Shown: positions 1-11,399 of the stretch, piece by piece | Layout: every line of letters starts with the position of its first letter | Numbering within the stretch: the stretch's first letter is position 1 | DNA from: Neodontobutis hainanensis | Taxonomy: Eukaryota; Chordata; Actinopteri; Gobiiformes; Odontobutidae | Reading direction: 5' to 3' | Length of the DNA: 64,000 nt | NCBI GenBank assembly: GCA_024349245.1 | Contig: JALDNG010000024.1 | Location: 8,102,001-8,166,000, forward strand | The notes under the pieces: generated by a model | The model's input: the letters and a program-made list of their open reading frames with translations, nothing else | Database searches by the model: none | What the model was told of the DNA's origin: nothing | Program-made: the position numbers and the translations under genes

Positions 1-360
1 TGCCTCATTAGAGCCGGCCGCCGGATATTCTGCAGAGCGGGTTTGGTGCGCGGGAATCCCATGTCGCTATAAATCCATATTTCTTGGTATTGTCTGTTAA
101 ATGCAGCTTACTTTGTCTTGGAAGTTGTATGCTCTTCTTCTATTTCCTCACTGTTTTTACCCCTTTGCAAAGAAACTTTCCAAAGACTTTGTTTTTTACT
201 CATTTTGCTAGCTTAGGGGTTTAATTTTAGCGGCAGCGTATTACGTGACCGGGACAAGCGTCAAGAGTGAGTCATAGACGGATGTAATAGAGGGAATCCG
301 GCCATTTTTCAAAATAAAACATCGTTCAGACTCAGATAAATAATAAAACGGAAATAATTT
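1..360. other. No gene recognised; left edge of window
   Basis: No convincing open reading frame or splice pattern was seen before the septin3 3' end. The first 70 bases are GC-rich and could belong to a neighbouring promoter, but nothing supports a gene call. Confidence 0.4.
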
Positions 361-366
361 AAGTTA

Positions 367-372
367 TTTATT
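367..372 (-). other. septin3: Candidate polyadenylation signal of septin3
   Basis: AATAAA on the minus strand, about 215 bases beyond the septin3 stop codon and in the transcript direction. It is the nearest canonical hexamer seen; cleavage site not determined. Confidence 0.45.
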
Positions 373-586
373 CTTTCTCTGCTGCCCGGGACTAAATGAC
401 CCGCGGGATTGGGGACCGCTGTATTAGTGCATGGGATAAAAGTGAAAAAATATGGTTTTCTGGCAATGACATTGATATGATTTACATTGATTATTTTCTT
501 CTCATGCATCATAATTGTAATGGCAGGTTATTATTTTTATCCATTTGTCAGCCTCACTGCACTATTATTGTTACCTGCTACCTAGA

Positions 587-3500
587 CTACAGGTTGCTTT
601 CTTGGGTGTCATTGGAAGATATGGGGTGCAGACCTCCATTTTCGTTCAATCTTTTGGCACGGTAGGTTTCATAGTGAATATTATGAGTAATCTCCTTCAA
701 ATCCTGGAGGTGTGACCTGAGAATAAGAGATCATTCATTTGCTTTTGCATGTATAAATATTTGTTGGTTTTAGTGATGCTCAACAAAACAAACATCTTTT
801 AACAGATGGATTGCTCCTGTGTACAGATAATTTGAATACTATTCAGACAAAATGAAATCATAATAGCTGACGTTTAAATAGAAAGAGTTAATTTACCTAA
901 TCAAGAAATCTCTCAGCTGTGCAAACTCACAATGGTTGGGATTTTCAACTGTAGCAAACAAAATGGAGCACATGATAAAAATTAAGTTACTTGAAGTTTA
1001 CATCCAGAGAATGATCCACATAATCTCTGACATGGTAAAGAAATTTTACCCACCTTCTACAATTCCCCAAGCGGTCTTCCGTCCCAGAACTCGTTTGCTG
1101 TGCACTTGATACTCCTTGTCGCTGCCCACCACAGCAAAAGGCATAGTCTCCTACACAAATATTTGACCAAAGCGCAATGTGTATCAAAGAACTATGTATA
1201 AGAATGAGATTGAACGTCTGGCCCCAGTGCAAAAGATGTGTTTTTGTTAGAGTGGGATAGTAAAAACTGAAAGTGGAATTGAAGTAAGCACTTACTCTGA
1301 TTTTGTCATTGTCACTCTTATCCTCCATGTCGTCATCAAACTCTTTCTGAGGGTAAAACTCTATGCCACTCATTTCCAGTTCCTTTCTAACCTGCAGGAC
1401 AGAATCAAGACTTTAATTTCTTGCACAATAGACGGGCGGGTGCTCACTTGTTTTTAGTTTGGAAAAGAACATAAAATAAATAATTTGGTCTTGTTCACAA
1501 GTGCAAAGTCCTAGGCTGCTCTGCATTCACATTTGCAACATGATTTTGTGTTTCGAACCAAACATTCATATTTATTCAATTATAATCTACCCGCTGTTTA
1601 AACTCCTGTCTCTCTTCGATGGTCATTGTGTCTGCCTTTGCAATTACAGGAATAATGTTGACAGAGTGACTTAAGCACTTCATGAACTCCATATCAAGCT
1701 GACGAAGACTGTGAGAAAGACAGAAGTAATGGTTAATACAAATACAAAAAATGGCAGCATTAAAAGTCTTAAAATTGGCCACTTACGAATGCCCAGTTGG
1801 GGAGATGAAATAGAGACAGCAGTGCACTCTGGTATCAGGGATGCGCTTCTTTCTGGTAATGTTAACCTCTTCCTTTAAAAACTTCTCAAACTGCTCATTG
1901 ATATACTTCGAGATTGGTTCCCAGCTATGTAAAGAAAAAAACAAAAGTAGTATTTTTAACATAACATGGTTAATTGTTTTGAAAGCCAGCAATGGCAAAA
2001 CCTACCAGTTGTCATTATTGATTTGGTCTCCAAACCCTGGTGTGTCTATGATAGTCAACTTCATCTTAACACCACCCTCCTCAATAACTGGAATAACAAA
2101 CAAATCATACACATTTAATGAATTATGATGTTTAGGTAGTGGTAGAAAAATCCTATACGAACCAATGAGCTACCTCTGATGTGTACAGTATTACTCTCTA
2201 TCGTCTTCTTATTTGGCTGATCTCTTCAGGTGTCTTCGCAACGAATCATCTGCTTCCATGTATCCCTATACTCTACATCCTTCTCCTTCAAACCAACTTA
2301 CTTTATGTCCTCCTTCACTACATCTATAAATCTCCTCTGGTCTTCCTCTAGAACTCCTGCCTGACAGCTCTAACCTCAGCATCCTTTTACCGAATTATTT
2401 AATCACCCTCCTCTGAACATGTCCAAACCATCTCAACCTGGCCTCTCTAACTTTGTCTCCAAAATATCTTACATGAGCTGTCCCTCTGATGTATTTATTC
2501 ATGATCCTATCCATCCATACCACTTTCACAAAAAACCTTAATATCTTAAGAGCTGCTCCAGCTCTTTCACCTGTCTTCACTTTCTCTAAACTATACAATA
2601 TTGCTTTACCATCGTCCTGTTCACATTTTTTTTAATTCTATTTACTTTCATCCACAAACATCATAGTCCATAAAGATTCCTGTCTATTCTCATTTGTCAG
2701 CCTGTCCATCACCAAAGCAAACAAGAAGGGGCTCAGTGTCACACCTACAGCTCACCTCACCACTGTCTTACTGCTTTATTACATGTCCTGCACCACTCTC
2801 ACATACTTCTCTGACACTCCAGACCTCCTCATACAATACCACAGCTCGTCTCCTGGCTCAGTGTAATACGCTTTCTCTAAATCTACAAAGACACAATGCA
2901 GCTCCATGATCTGACCTTTGCTGTATTGTCACACATAATTACATAATACACTTTGTCTGAATGTAATGTTACATTTTTTGGTCTATTATTGTCTCTTTTT
3001 ATTGAAATACTTCAAAAAAAAAATCTCTGCATTTACCATGAGACACCGATTTGATCTCAACAGTTTTGGGTATCTTCTCATCACGGGACCATCCTGCACT
3101 CCTTCTGCTCACTTGGGACTTAAACAGAGTGTTCACAAGTGTAGACTTTCCAAGCCCACTGTGACCTGATGCAAAGGAGGATAAAGTGTGTGACAAAGAA
3201 GGGAGTTAAGGCAACACAACTTGTAACTGAATCAGCAAGGCTCTTACCAACAACCATGATGTTAAAGTCAAAGCCAGTTTTCATGGTCTTCTTCCTCATC
3301 TGCTCAATGATGGTATCAATGCCAATGTAGCCCAGCAGAGTGGAGCCACCTGTAGAGGTGTGGGAGCCACTGTGACCTTGGCTGTGTGCTGCAGCATGAC
3401 CCACACTGTGGCCTAAACCAAGGCCTACACTGTGACTGCTGGAATTGCCCGGGCCATGGCTCCCAATAGGAACTGGAATGGCACTCGGAGGAGGGACTGA

Positions 3501-3632
3501 GACTCCACCACCTCCAACACTTGGAGGTCCTGGAGCTGGGAAGGGACTGTTGGGAGAAACTGCTCCCACATTTGGGGGCTTAGCCGGGACAGCTGGCTTG
3601 GGTCTGACTTCTGGAGGAACGATGTCTGACAT
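587..3632 (-). CDS. septin3: Septin 3, complete coding region in nine exons
   Basis: A GTP-binding cytoskeletal septin of the SEPT3/9/12 subgroup, which polymerises into filaments; SEPT3 itself is mainly neuronal and presynaptic. Coding exons on the minus strand are 3632-3248, 3165-3037, 2087-2006, 1924-1787, 1708-1591, 1391-1296, 1150-1054, 948-897 and 716-587. They sum to 1227 bases, or 408 residues, and every join keeps frame across GT-AG sites. The P-loop GHSGLGKS is near residues 129-136, the switch motif DTPGFG starts near 186, and AKAD is near 268-271. The C-terminus is short with no long coiled coil, as in this subgroup. The start ATG lies two bases inside the first coding exon. Residues about 20-110 form a Pro/Gly/His/Ser-rich leader, longer than in human SEPT3 as I remember it. 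Family assignment is secure; paralogue assignment is strong, helped by smim45 and cenpm nearby. Confidence 0.95.
2200..2925 (-). mobile_element. Degenerate non-LTR retrotransposon (RTE-like) in septin3 intron
   Basis: The 949-bp intron between 2088 and 3036 carries reverse-transcriptase-like coding relics on the minus strand. Around 2850-2910 the translation resembles CVFVDLEKAY, followed by a WYCMRRSG-like stretch. Around 2690-2750 there is a decayed GS-ALSP-LF-type block. Near 2395-2470 it reads RLRWFGHVQRR, a hallmark near the end of such elements, and 2230-2350 resembles a GRPR-FIDVVKED-type C-terminus. Stops and frame breaks interrupt it, so it is a dead copy. The RTE clade is my best guess; another LINE clade is possible. 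Confidence 0.75.
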
Positions 3633-4604
3633 GTCTAAAATAAAATTCAAACGAGACACAGAAACATTGAGGTGTAAAACTCACATTTCTGATGTCATCC
3701 TAATCTATTTTAGAGTCTCAGGAGCTTTACTAATAGGGGCACTGTTTCTAATAGGAGCTATATAAGCACTGAACCTTTTAACCCAGTAGCAGATCTAAAA
3801 AATATTAGGTTACTTAACTTAATTAAAGCCATGTCAATTATTTTATCATAATTATTTATTTTAAATACCAATTTTGTTATATACCAATCGTTATGAAGAT
3901 TTCTAGTGTTCTGTGTATATATACAGAAATATGTCAAAGTCCATCATTGCTACCAGAGATGATTTCATTATATGCACTTAAATAAAGTTCAAGTTTGCGC
4001 AGCCCTTATTTTATGATCTTAATTGGGTGCTATCAGATCAAACCCCAGAGGCAAACGGTGCTGGCAGATGGTAAGAGTAACAGGCATGAGCTTGATATAC
4101 TTCCAGGCAGTGCACATCCTGGATCCTGGATCTGAACTGTGTGGAGACAAGCCTCGGCCGGAGACGCATCAGGTCAGCGAGGCAGTGGCTGTCACTTTGG
4201 TTTATAATTTCAGTGATTATTTCCATTCAGTGGTCACACAGCTCCGCTCCCTCCGTCTCTGCCCGCCCTCCGGCCTCTTTCCTTTCAATTAACACATGAA
4301 CACATTGTACAACAGTAATTTGTTGTTCTCACGAAAAAGGCTTTGATAATCCACACCAGCGAAAAAGGCCCAATTGAAGCTAATGATGGTGACGTGTTTC
4401 GTACGGTTTCGTGACAAAAACGTTTTAATTTCACTAATAAGTGAATAAGAGCGTAAAGGATTGATAGGATTGACTAGTCGAGAGCCAAAGGTAGGTTAGC
4501 CCTTTCTCAATCTTCCTACCCCATTGTCTCCCTCCGCCCATGCTGGGTAATACGGTTAAGTGCTAGTGCTTTTAGCTACACCCCGCTCAAGCTTACACAC
4601 TTAC

Positions 4605-4740
4605 CAATCCCTTTCAGATCGTTTTGCAAGTCGAAGAAAAATGGTCGCTGCGCACCCAGAAAAACAATGTTGCCCAGAGCCCAATATTCAACCAAAGATA
4701 TCCAGCATGTAGATAATAACAGGCTCGCTCTTGTGATTAT
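4605..4740 (-). other. septin3: Probable septin3 5' noncoding exon and promoter
   Basis: A strong minus-strand donor (exon end at 4605, followed by gtaagtg) ends a stretch whose only upstream ATG runs quickly into a stop. It can splice to the acceptor just before the start codon at 3632. The flank to about 4870 is GC-richer than its surroundings, as expected of a promoter. The 5' limit is a guess. Confidence 0.5.
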
Positions 4741-4869
4741 TCTGGGTACCTCTTCTCTCCTTCCCTCTGGCCGCGAGACCCCCCCCCTTCCCCGTTGCTA
4801 AGGCGACATGAGGAGAGGGAGTGGGGAGATGCAGCACGCATGCGCAGTAGGTCTACCTCAAAGGGACAT

Positions 4870-5364
4870 CTTTCCGTCTCCTGTCACTGAACTCGGCTAT
4901 TTTAGGGGACATTTCAGATTGCGCGATAGTTATATGAATGTGATTTTGTTTAAGACGAGCTATATTAATTAAATAGAAAATACAGTGGAGTATCCTATTT
5001 GAATACATTATAGAAACTGTGTTATATATAGATAATTAATTTAGGCGTTTTATGTTTGCAGGTTTTTGTTTTTTGTCCCTTTAAAACAATGTAACTCATG
5101 TGTTGCACTGTTTTCTTTCAGTGAATCTAAGAGCGAAGAGATTCAATTAGATGTGGGGTTTACCCGCTGGTGAGCACTAGAGGGCATAATGGTCCACAAG
5201 CAGTTTATTTAACAAACATTCCCCAAAAATATACACATAACTGTAATCAAAAATAATTCTGTATAAGCTTTCATCCCTTGACATGAAGCCGTATTTATTA
5301 GTGAAACATCATCACATAAAATAAGTGTAACTAACAAAGAGAGAGCAGTTGTTGTACTCACACT
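4870..5364. other. Intergenic region between septin3 promoter and next gene
   Basis: AT-rich DNA with no supported gene. TTTATT motifs near 5204 and 5290 could be minus-strand polyadenylation signals for the gene at 5.4-7.6 kb. Confidence 0.4.
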
Positions 5365-7631
5365 TTATCTCTGAGTTGTTGTGCCACCCTTGCTTTGCTT
5401 TCCTTCCTGCATGTTTTTGTTAGCTGTTCTCTGCCTCGGCCTGTGTTTCTGAACCACTGGCTTTGATACACTCTACCAACCAACGTAGTCACGTCTCTTC
5501 AACATGCCTGGCACTGTACTGATAAGAAGCCTGCCTTAATCCCCTTTGCTATCCGCTTTGACCACCCCTTTTTTCAGAGCCCCGGTTCCCCCCACACAAG
5601 CATTATTTTTGCCTTGATGTAAAATAAAAGTGAAGAAAAAAAAAAAATTTGTTATTGAAGTTTTTTTCAGTTTAACTTCCATGTGACTATACTCACCTAC
5701 GTATACTGAACCAGGGCAGTACATAGTGACATATGGTTCCTCTTCTTTCTCCATGACACATGCTGAAGTGTTATTCTGCAGGTCCCACTTTAAACTGATG
5801 CCCAGTGTGTTTGTGTCCAATGTGTTTGTGTCCAATGGGCAGCACGCCACATACGATGGTTTGCACACAAAGCAGCTTTCGTTGTTATATTCTAGTTTTC
5901 CTGACACCTCAGAATGAATGCACTGTGATAAAACAACACTTTTGTTTTGCCCTGTGTCTGTAACAATTATGCCTTTTCCGTTGGTATTTTTCCTCAACAA
6001 TTGCTCCTGTTTGAAGGAACTAGAAGCAGGTTTAGTAGCGCCCTGTGTTTGAGGCACCGCCAAACCTGTCTTCAATGGATTTAATGTGTGTATACACTCA
6101 GAAGCTACCACTTGCCTCCCAGTGTGGCTTGACTGGCAGCTGTAATCCTTTAAAGCACTGTTTGACTGATAAACTGCACTCTCTGTGTCCTTCTCGACAG
6201 TTTCACTCTTATGTCGAGACAGTCTAGATTTCTGTGAAGAACTCCAGTTATGTGAAAAACTAGTTACATGGCTTGTCTGTAGTCTCTCTTCTTTCTGGGG
6301 ATCTGTCCTTGAAGTAAAAGTCTGATTATGTGGGCCCAGTTGCTTCCGTGTGGCTTCCATATTTGGTGACACATTAGTCTGGTAGAAACAAGACTCTGTA
6401 GAGTGCAACATTTTGGAAGACTCTAAAGCCTTACGTGTCTCGGTATAGCTCTTGTTGTGTGTTTTCTTCAAGCTTGCATTCTGGAGGTAGTCTATGCACC
6501 TCCTGTGTAGGTTAGGACTCAGATGGGTTGCCAGTTTATCAAACACAGCCTGAGATTTGCTCTGAGCAATATTAGTGGACTTAATCCCTTCAGACACAGC
6601 TTTTTCATTTGGCACCTGTCCTTGCTGCAGTTTGATGTTTGTCTCAGGGCTCACTGGAGAGTTTATAGTTTTAGGCAGAGGTTTGTTTTTTGGGATATTT
6701 CCTGTTTTAATATATTCAAGTTTCCCTTGTAACACAGACACATTCTGACATGTGGTTGGAGGATTATGGAATGCAGAATCTCTGTTCAAAGTCTGCTGCT
6801 GAAATCCTTTGCTTGTTCTTTTTAAGTCTGGATGGGTAAAATCGAGCAATGTGTCTTGGTCGAGAATGTCATGCTTTGCCTCAGATGACAACCTGTCTTT
6901 TCGAGCATTAGAGATTGGAATAGATCTGACAAGTCTATCTCCAGCAACAGGAGAGGCCTGTTTGTTTTCTTGTGTGTAGGAAGTCATCTTGTGGCTCCGA
7001 GGTGTTGGAGACGGGCTGAGTCTAGGTGTCGGTACAGTCAGGGTGAGAGAAACCCTCGGATTCACCTGCAGCTGATGGAGTAATGGAGAAGGCTCCCTCC
7101 ATTCTGAGCCTGCCAGATGCAGAGAGTCGTGGTCTGGCACTGGTTTCACATTGCAGTGAGGAAGAGAAGCGTTCATATGTGGAGCAGAAAAAATGGAAAT
7201 GCTTGGTTTTGCAGACTGGGATGTAAAGCTAAGATTTTTTTGCTTGATTCTTGGCAGGGTTGACGCTCTTTCTTCATGGTTTGTATGCAAATTCTGGAAA
7301 GATTTGCCTGAGGCTTGATTGCAGGTCTTGACTGGCACAAAAGATCTACAGCCAAGCCAGAAAGCATAAATACTCACAGATAAATATTCACATAACACTC
7401 ACTTGAGTCAAATATTTACTTTAACAGCAGGATTCACCTGTCAGTGTTTGGTTCTTTTGCACAGACGAGCCCTCTCTCATCAAACGCTGGAATTTGAATA
7501 GGTTTCTTTTTGATGATGGGAGAAGAAAGAGAGGCAGGTGGAGAGAAGCAGCCTGTCAGATGCATCTTTGATAGGCTGGTGGAGCTAGACACTTGAGGAA
7601 TCAAAAGGGTCAGATGGTCAAACATGCTCAT
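5365..7631 (-). CDS. Unrecognised Ser/Thr-rich protein, about 650 residues
   Basis: Two exons are well supported: 7631-7438 and 7345-5697. They join in frame across a clean GT-AG intron, so that DR is followed by SFVPVK, giving 614 codons plus one base. The start ATG lies one base inside an exon that follows a ttccag acceptor; the exon before it is out of frame and probably 5' UTR. The product is hydrophilic and low-complexity (Ser, Thr, Gln, Lys, Pro) and probably largely disordered, with no membrane segment. Near the C-terminus a Cys-rich patch with CFVC and ACCP, and a 7-residue repeat (DTNTLDTNTL), precede MYCPGSVYV. A good donor at 5696 implies a final exon. Two phase-compatible choices exist: start 5472 with stop at 5420, or start 5456 with stop at 5365. 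Family unknown to me; it sits between septin3 and smim45. Confidence 0.65.
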
Positions 7632-7899
7632 TCTGGAAACAAGAGATGACAGGACAGTTGGATGCCAAAAGGGAAGGAAGCTACAGTATATTCTGATTAA
7701 GAAAACACATAATATTTGAAAATGTGTACTTTAAATTGAAAAATTGTATATATTGTGGTAACTGACCTGCTTTGCTCTGTCCTGTGTTAGCCACCCCGAG
7801 GGAGTAAATCAAGTGAAGAATGCTAGACATGAACAGAGCAGGAGTAGGAAGTGGTGAGCAGACAAGTGCCATTCTCTCAATTCCAAATCCCACTGAGGC

Positions 7900-8741
7900 T
7901 CCATTGTATTACTCCCACTCTGGCCAGGCCTTTTGATTTAGCTTATGGGACAGCACTCTTTGAGGTGACCAAATAAACAGCAGATAAATGCTAAGGGGTT
8001 AAGGATTGTACACTTTTATTTTTGTGAACAAAAGAAGCATAAGTTCGTCAAAAGATGTTTGTTACATGTTTAATCACCATGCCATTGCAAAGTAAAAACA
8101 ACAACAGTAAATATACACTTTGAAGATAACCAAATACTTGAATGTTGGTCCTTTTAATTAAAATTCAGTACTCTGATTACATTAGCTCAATTTATTTGGC
8201 ACATTAACAAAGTCACTATTAACTACATCATTTTGGCACAGTGGCACTAACAACCCACATGCTCCTTCACAATAGTGGCGTCATTACAAGCCCAAGCAAG
8301 ACTTCCCCATGGGCTCATTCCATACACCTCACTATATATGTCAACACACAATATGAGTAAACTCAGTGATTTATATGAAAAGTGGTTAAAGTGCAAATTA
8401 CAAAATGTATGCAAAAGTTGGCACAAGTATAAGATGAGATTTACACCGTGTTTCTAAAGGGCAACTCATTCAGCGTTCACAACCTGCTTGTTGTCTTCTA
8501 CACATTCTGCAAATGGCTTCACTTCAAAAAATCTCACACAAACTCTCAATCAGCTGACGTTTCTTTGCTCTTTCAAGCAAAAAATCTGTAGTATAATAGC
8601 TCAGAGAGTTGTTGGAATGGTAGTCTGTCCCTTCATCCGTGATCTTTCTCCAACATAAAATCTTGTCTTTTGTTCTGGCACAACTTCTTGACCAGATGGC
8701 CCCTGCTGCCCACGCCGCCGCTCCCCCCTCTCTCTGATAGA
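7900..8741 (-). other. smim45: Probable smim45 3' untranslated region and flank
   Basis: No coding sequence seen. An AATAAA-type hexamer on the minus strand near 8016 is a candidate end of the transcript, giving a 3' UTR of about 700 bases. The far end, 7900-8000, is intergenic. Confidence 0.35.
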
Positions 8742-8942
8742 TCATATCAGAGCATTACTGTCATCATCTCTGCAGTTCACGCTGGCCACTAGCGGGTGAT
8801 GCCGCACCGCTTTGTTGCTCCACTTGTGGGCGTCCTGCAGCCCAGGCTCGAGGAAGTACAGGCACGCTCCAAATCCTGCCAGAACCAGCACTGACACAAG
8901 CAGGTAGAGGGGCACGAACCAGTCCAGGAACAACCACGACAT
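8742..8942 (-). CDS. smim45: Small integral membrane protein 45, 66 residues
   Basis: A 66-residue microprotein beginning MSWLFLDWFVPLY. A hydrophobic segment spans about residues 8-30, followed by the motif GLQDAHKW and a short polar tail. It closely resembles human SMIM45 as I remember it (FLDWFVP-YL near the start and FEPGLQ-AHKW after the membrane segment), which is similar in length (about 68 residues). The ATG at 8942 lies ten bases inside an exon preceded by the acceptor ctgtgcag, and coding is confined to that exon. In human the gene lies close to CENPM and SEPTIN3, matching its position here. Molecular function is not established as far as I know. It probably inserts in an endomembrane or plasma membrane as a single-pass protein. 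Confidence 0.85.
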   Translation of the reverse strand: MSWLFLDWFVPLYLLVSVLVLAGFGACLYFLEPGLQDAHKWSNKAVRHHPLVASVNCRDDDSNALI

Positions 8943-9109
8943 ACTGCTGTCACTGCACAGTCGGAGAAAAGCAATGGAGGGGCACACATAGAAGAGGGAA
9001 AATGGACATTTAGAGGATCAGACTATGCATTTTACATTAAAACTGTAAACAGGTGTTGCATGCTTCTTCTAAAAATAGTGCTTATAGTAAATAAAGGGCT
9101 GACTCTCAC

Positions 9110-9360
9110 CTGTAGGCACTGCTGAATTACTAGCCTTGTTTGTGGTCAGTGCAGCTGAAAGTCAAAGCAGTCATTCGATTATTTGCAGATCCAGCTCAGC
9201 GTCGTAGCTCCCACTGTTGCACTGGAAATGCCAAAAAAGAAATCACAGGTGCTCTCGGAGAAGCACAAGAGACTGGAGCTGCATGCGGCTTCTTCATCCT
9301 CCAGCTCCTGGCTCTGACGTTCAAAGGAGGGGTGGGGGTTGCTATGACAACCTTGTTGCT
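9110..9360 (-). other. smim45: Probable smim45 5' noncoding exon
   Basis: A strong minus-strand donor (acag, then gtgagagtc) ends an exon at 9110 that can splice to the acceptor at 8953. The 5' boundary and promoter are not resolved. Confidence 0.4.
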
Positions 9361-9399
9361 GATGGCTGAAAGGATGGAGGGTGTGGGAGGGAAACTTAT

Positions 9400-10150
9400 A
9401 TAAGTCTAATCATTTTTTATTTTTTTGGATGAGGAGTGGAGAGAGGAAGGGAGGAAGAGGGGGTGAGACCCTCAGATGTGTCTGGATTCTTGTCGTCTTA
9501 AAGCTGCTCCGTAAAATCAATTCCACCTCATTTAACACCAAGGCCATCACACAGTTTATGTGACATTGAGAGAGTAATTTTTGTGAGAGTAGCACCAGAT
9601 TTATTTTGACTGCCAGTGGCTGCAGTGTTTTATGCAGTCATCCCCTTGAGTGGAGTGTGAAAAGAGTTTTTCCTCTGTTCTTGCAGTCTTTGAGACAAAT
9701 GCTGAATAGCGAGAGTTGGCCTACATAAAGAGAAGTTGTGAGACGATGTCATCCTCTAATGACTGCCATTTTTAGCACAGGCTGCACCAGCATGAAATTC
9801 GTCAAAAGCTTCAAAGAGGCAAGATGTTACCAGCAGAAGATTTGTTTCGAAGAGAAAATGTACCTCTTCTTCTAAGACAAAAAAGTAAATTTTGACAAAA
9901 ACACTGCAGCATCAGTAAAAATAAATCTTGATCCATATCACATTAATGTTTATTAAGATCACCTGATAGCAGAGATTATCTTATTTTAAGATAAATGCAC
10001 AACTTGTTACAGGGAGACTTGACACAATTCCTTTTCTCCACACCAGTACAAAAATATGAGTTAATGTATCAGTAAATACGCTGCACTGGTTTCATAGTCA
10101 TTGATGTTAATGATAATTGTAAAGTAATACTCAATACAAAGAAGGGTTCA
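9400..10150. other. Intergenic, nothing recognised
   Basis: A purine-rich stretch near 9428-9465 and AT-rich DNA separate smim45 from the serhl array. No gene, RNA or clear repeat was seen. Confidence 0.4.
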
Positions 10151-11370
10151 TCAGAAGTTAACATATGCAAGTGACTTGGTTTGAACGATTAGAGTGGATA
10201 TGTGTGATAAGAGTTGTGTGAGAAGAGGGTTTGGAGAGTGAGAAAATGTGGAATGCAGCTGCTGCGAAAGCACTCTGGTGTGCAGGAAGTCGGAAACAAG
10301 TGAAGCAACAACTTTGAGATTATTCAGTTGGACGTGATGATCGCCTGGTACTGGTACTGTCACCAGACTGCTGTGATAGAAAAGCATCAGGGGTGAAACA
10401 ACAACTTGCACCAAAGAGTAGTTTTTGTCTACCCTCTTAGAGAATAGAGGTTAAAACGAACTTAATACAAACCATTACATACCAATACAAATGTTAAAAA
10501 ACACTGCCAGCAGCAAAGCTAAACTGTGATGCATAAACATACCTTCTTCAACTTGGACAAAGCCTAAGAGAGGACTAACAGACTTTTTAGACAGAATTGG
10601 GTTTGTAAACAACAACCTTTTAAGAAAAAAAGATTTTACAAATGTTTAGTAATCATGAGCTAACTTTCCTTTCCACTGCTTAAGTCTGCAGTTTAACTCT
10701 ACCAAAATATGTACTGTGTGTGTTTTGATGGATAAATAGTACTTTAAATGTACCTGACCTAAAAAAAAAAACAAGTGTCCAGCAGAACAAAAACGTCAAC
10801 CACAAACTGTACTGAACTTTTGCAAACAAAAAGGACTGCAATACTCAGTAAACTAGAGCACACAGTACAAGAAAATATAATACATTTCTGCATTGTGCAC
10901 TTGTACAGATGTAAATAAGAAACCATAACTTGAACCAGTAGAAGCAATAGCTATACTGACACAACCTGTAAATCATAATTCTAATCTAATTACAAGTGAC
11001 TAACTCCATGCACCATGAAATATATTTTATCAAAAATAATTATTTGTCATATTACACTGTGAAATGAGTGACTGCTCAATGTTCTAAGCAATTTGTGTTC
11101 AGTCACCCATATACTGTGGCCCAATAAGGAAATTATTAACATGTGACACTCACCCTTAAGTGTTCTTTGTTAGTCTGCCACATATAATGGGAACAAGTAG
11201 AAAACTCCAGACGTGACAGTAAACTGCAGTCAGGCAGGTCCACTCTGGGAGTGTGTAAGGGCATTCATAAAGTTCAAGTGTTCTTCAGTCTTGTGTTTGC
11301 CCCTGTGTCTCTGCATTTACCAAGAGGTCCAAGAGTTTGTCAGCCCAGCAGTGTTAACACAAAACAGGAG
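10151..11370 (-). pseudogene. serhl-like: Decayed third copy of serhl (serine hydrolase-like)
   Basis: Order and orientation match the two intact copies upstream. Recognisable pieces are: the terminal exon at about 10390-10230, with VPGDHHVQLNN; an exon-8 equivalent at about 10615-10535, lacking two codons; an exon-6 scrap at about 10825-10770, still reading VDVFVLLD but missing its middle; an exon-3 relic at about 11245-11155; and an exon-2 relic at about 11365-11310. I could not find exons 4 and 5, which carry the nucleophile Ser, nor exons 9-11. The exon-3 relic has lost the GHG region. The terminal exon also repeats a dipeptide (VPVPGD where the others have VPGD). A catalytic product is therefore very unlikely. 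Confidence 0.8.
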
Positions 11371-11399
11371 ACTTTAACTCTGAACCCTCTCTATTTGAC

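Noticed and set aside
5536..5696. Poly-Phe C-terminal extension of the unrecognised gene
   Set aside because: It lies past a strong gtgagt donor and encodes a T-homopolymer translation; treated as intron.
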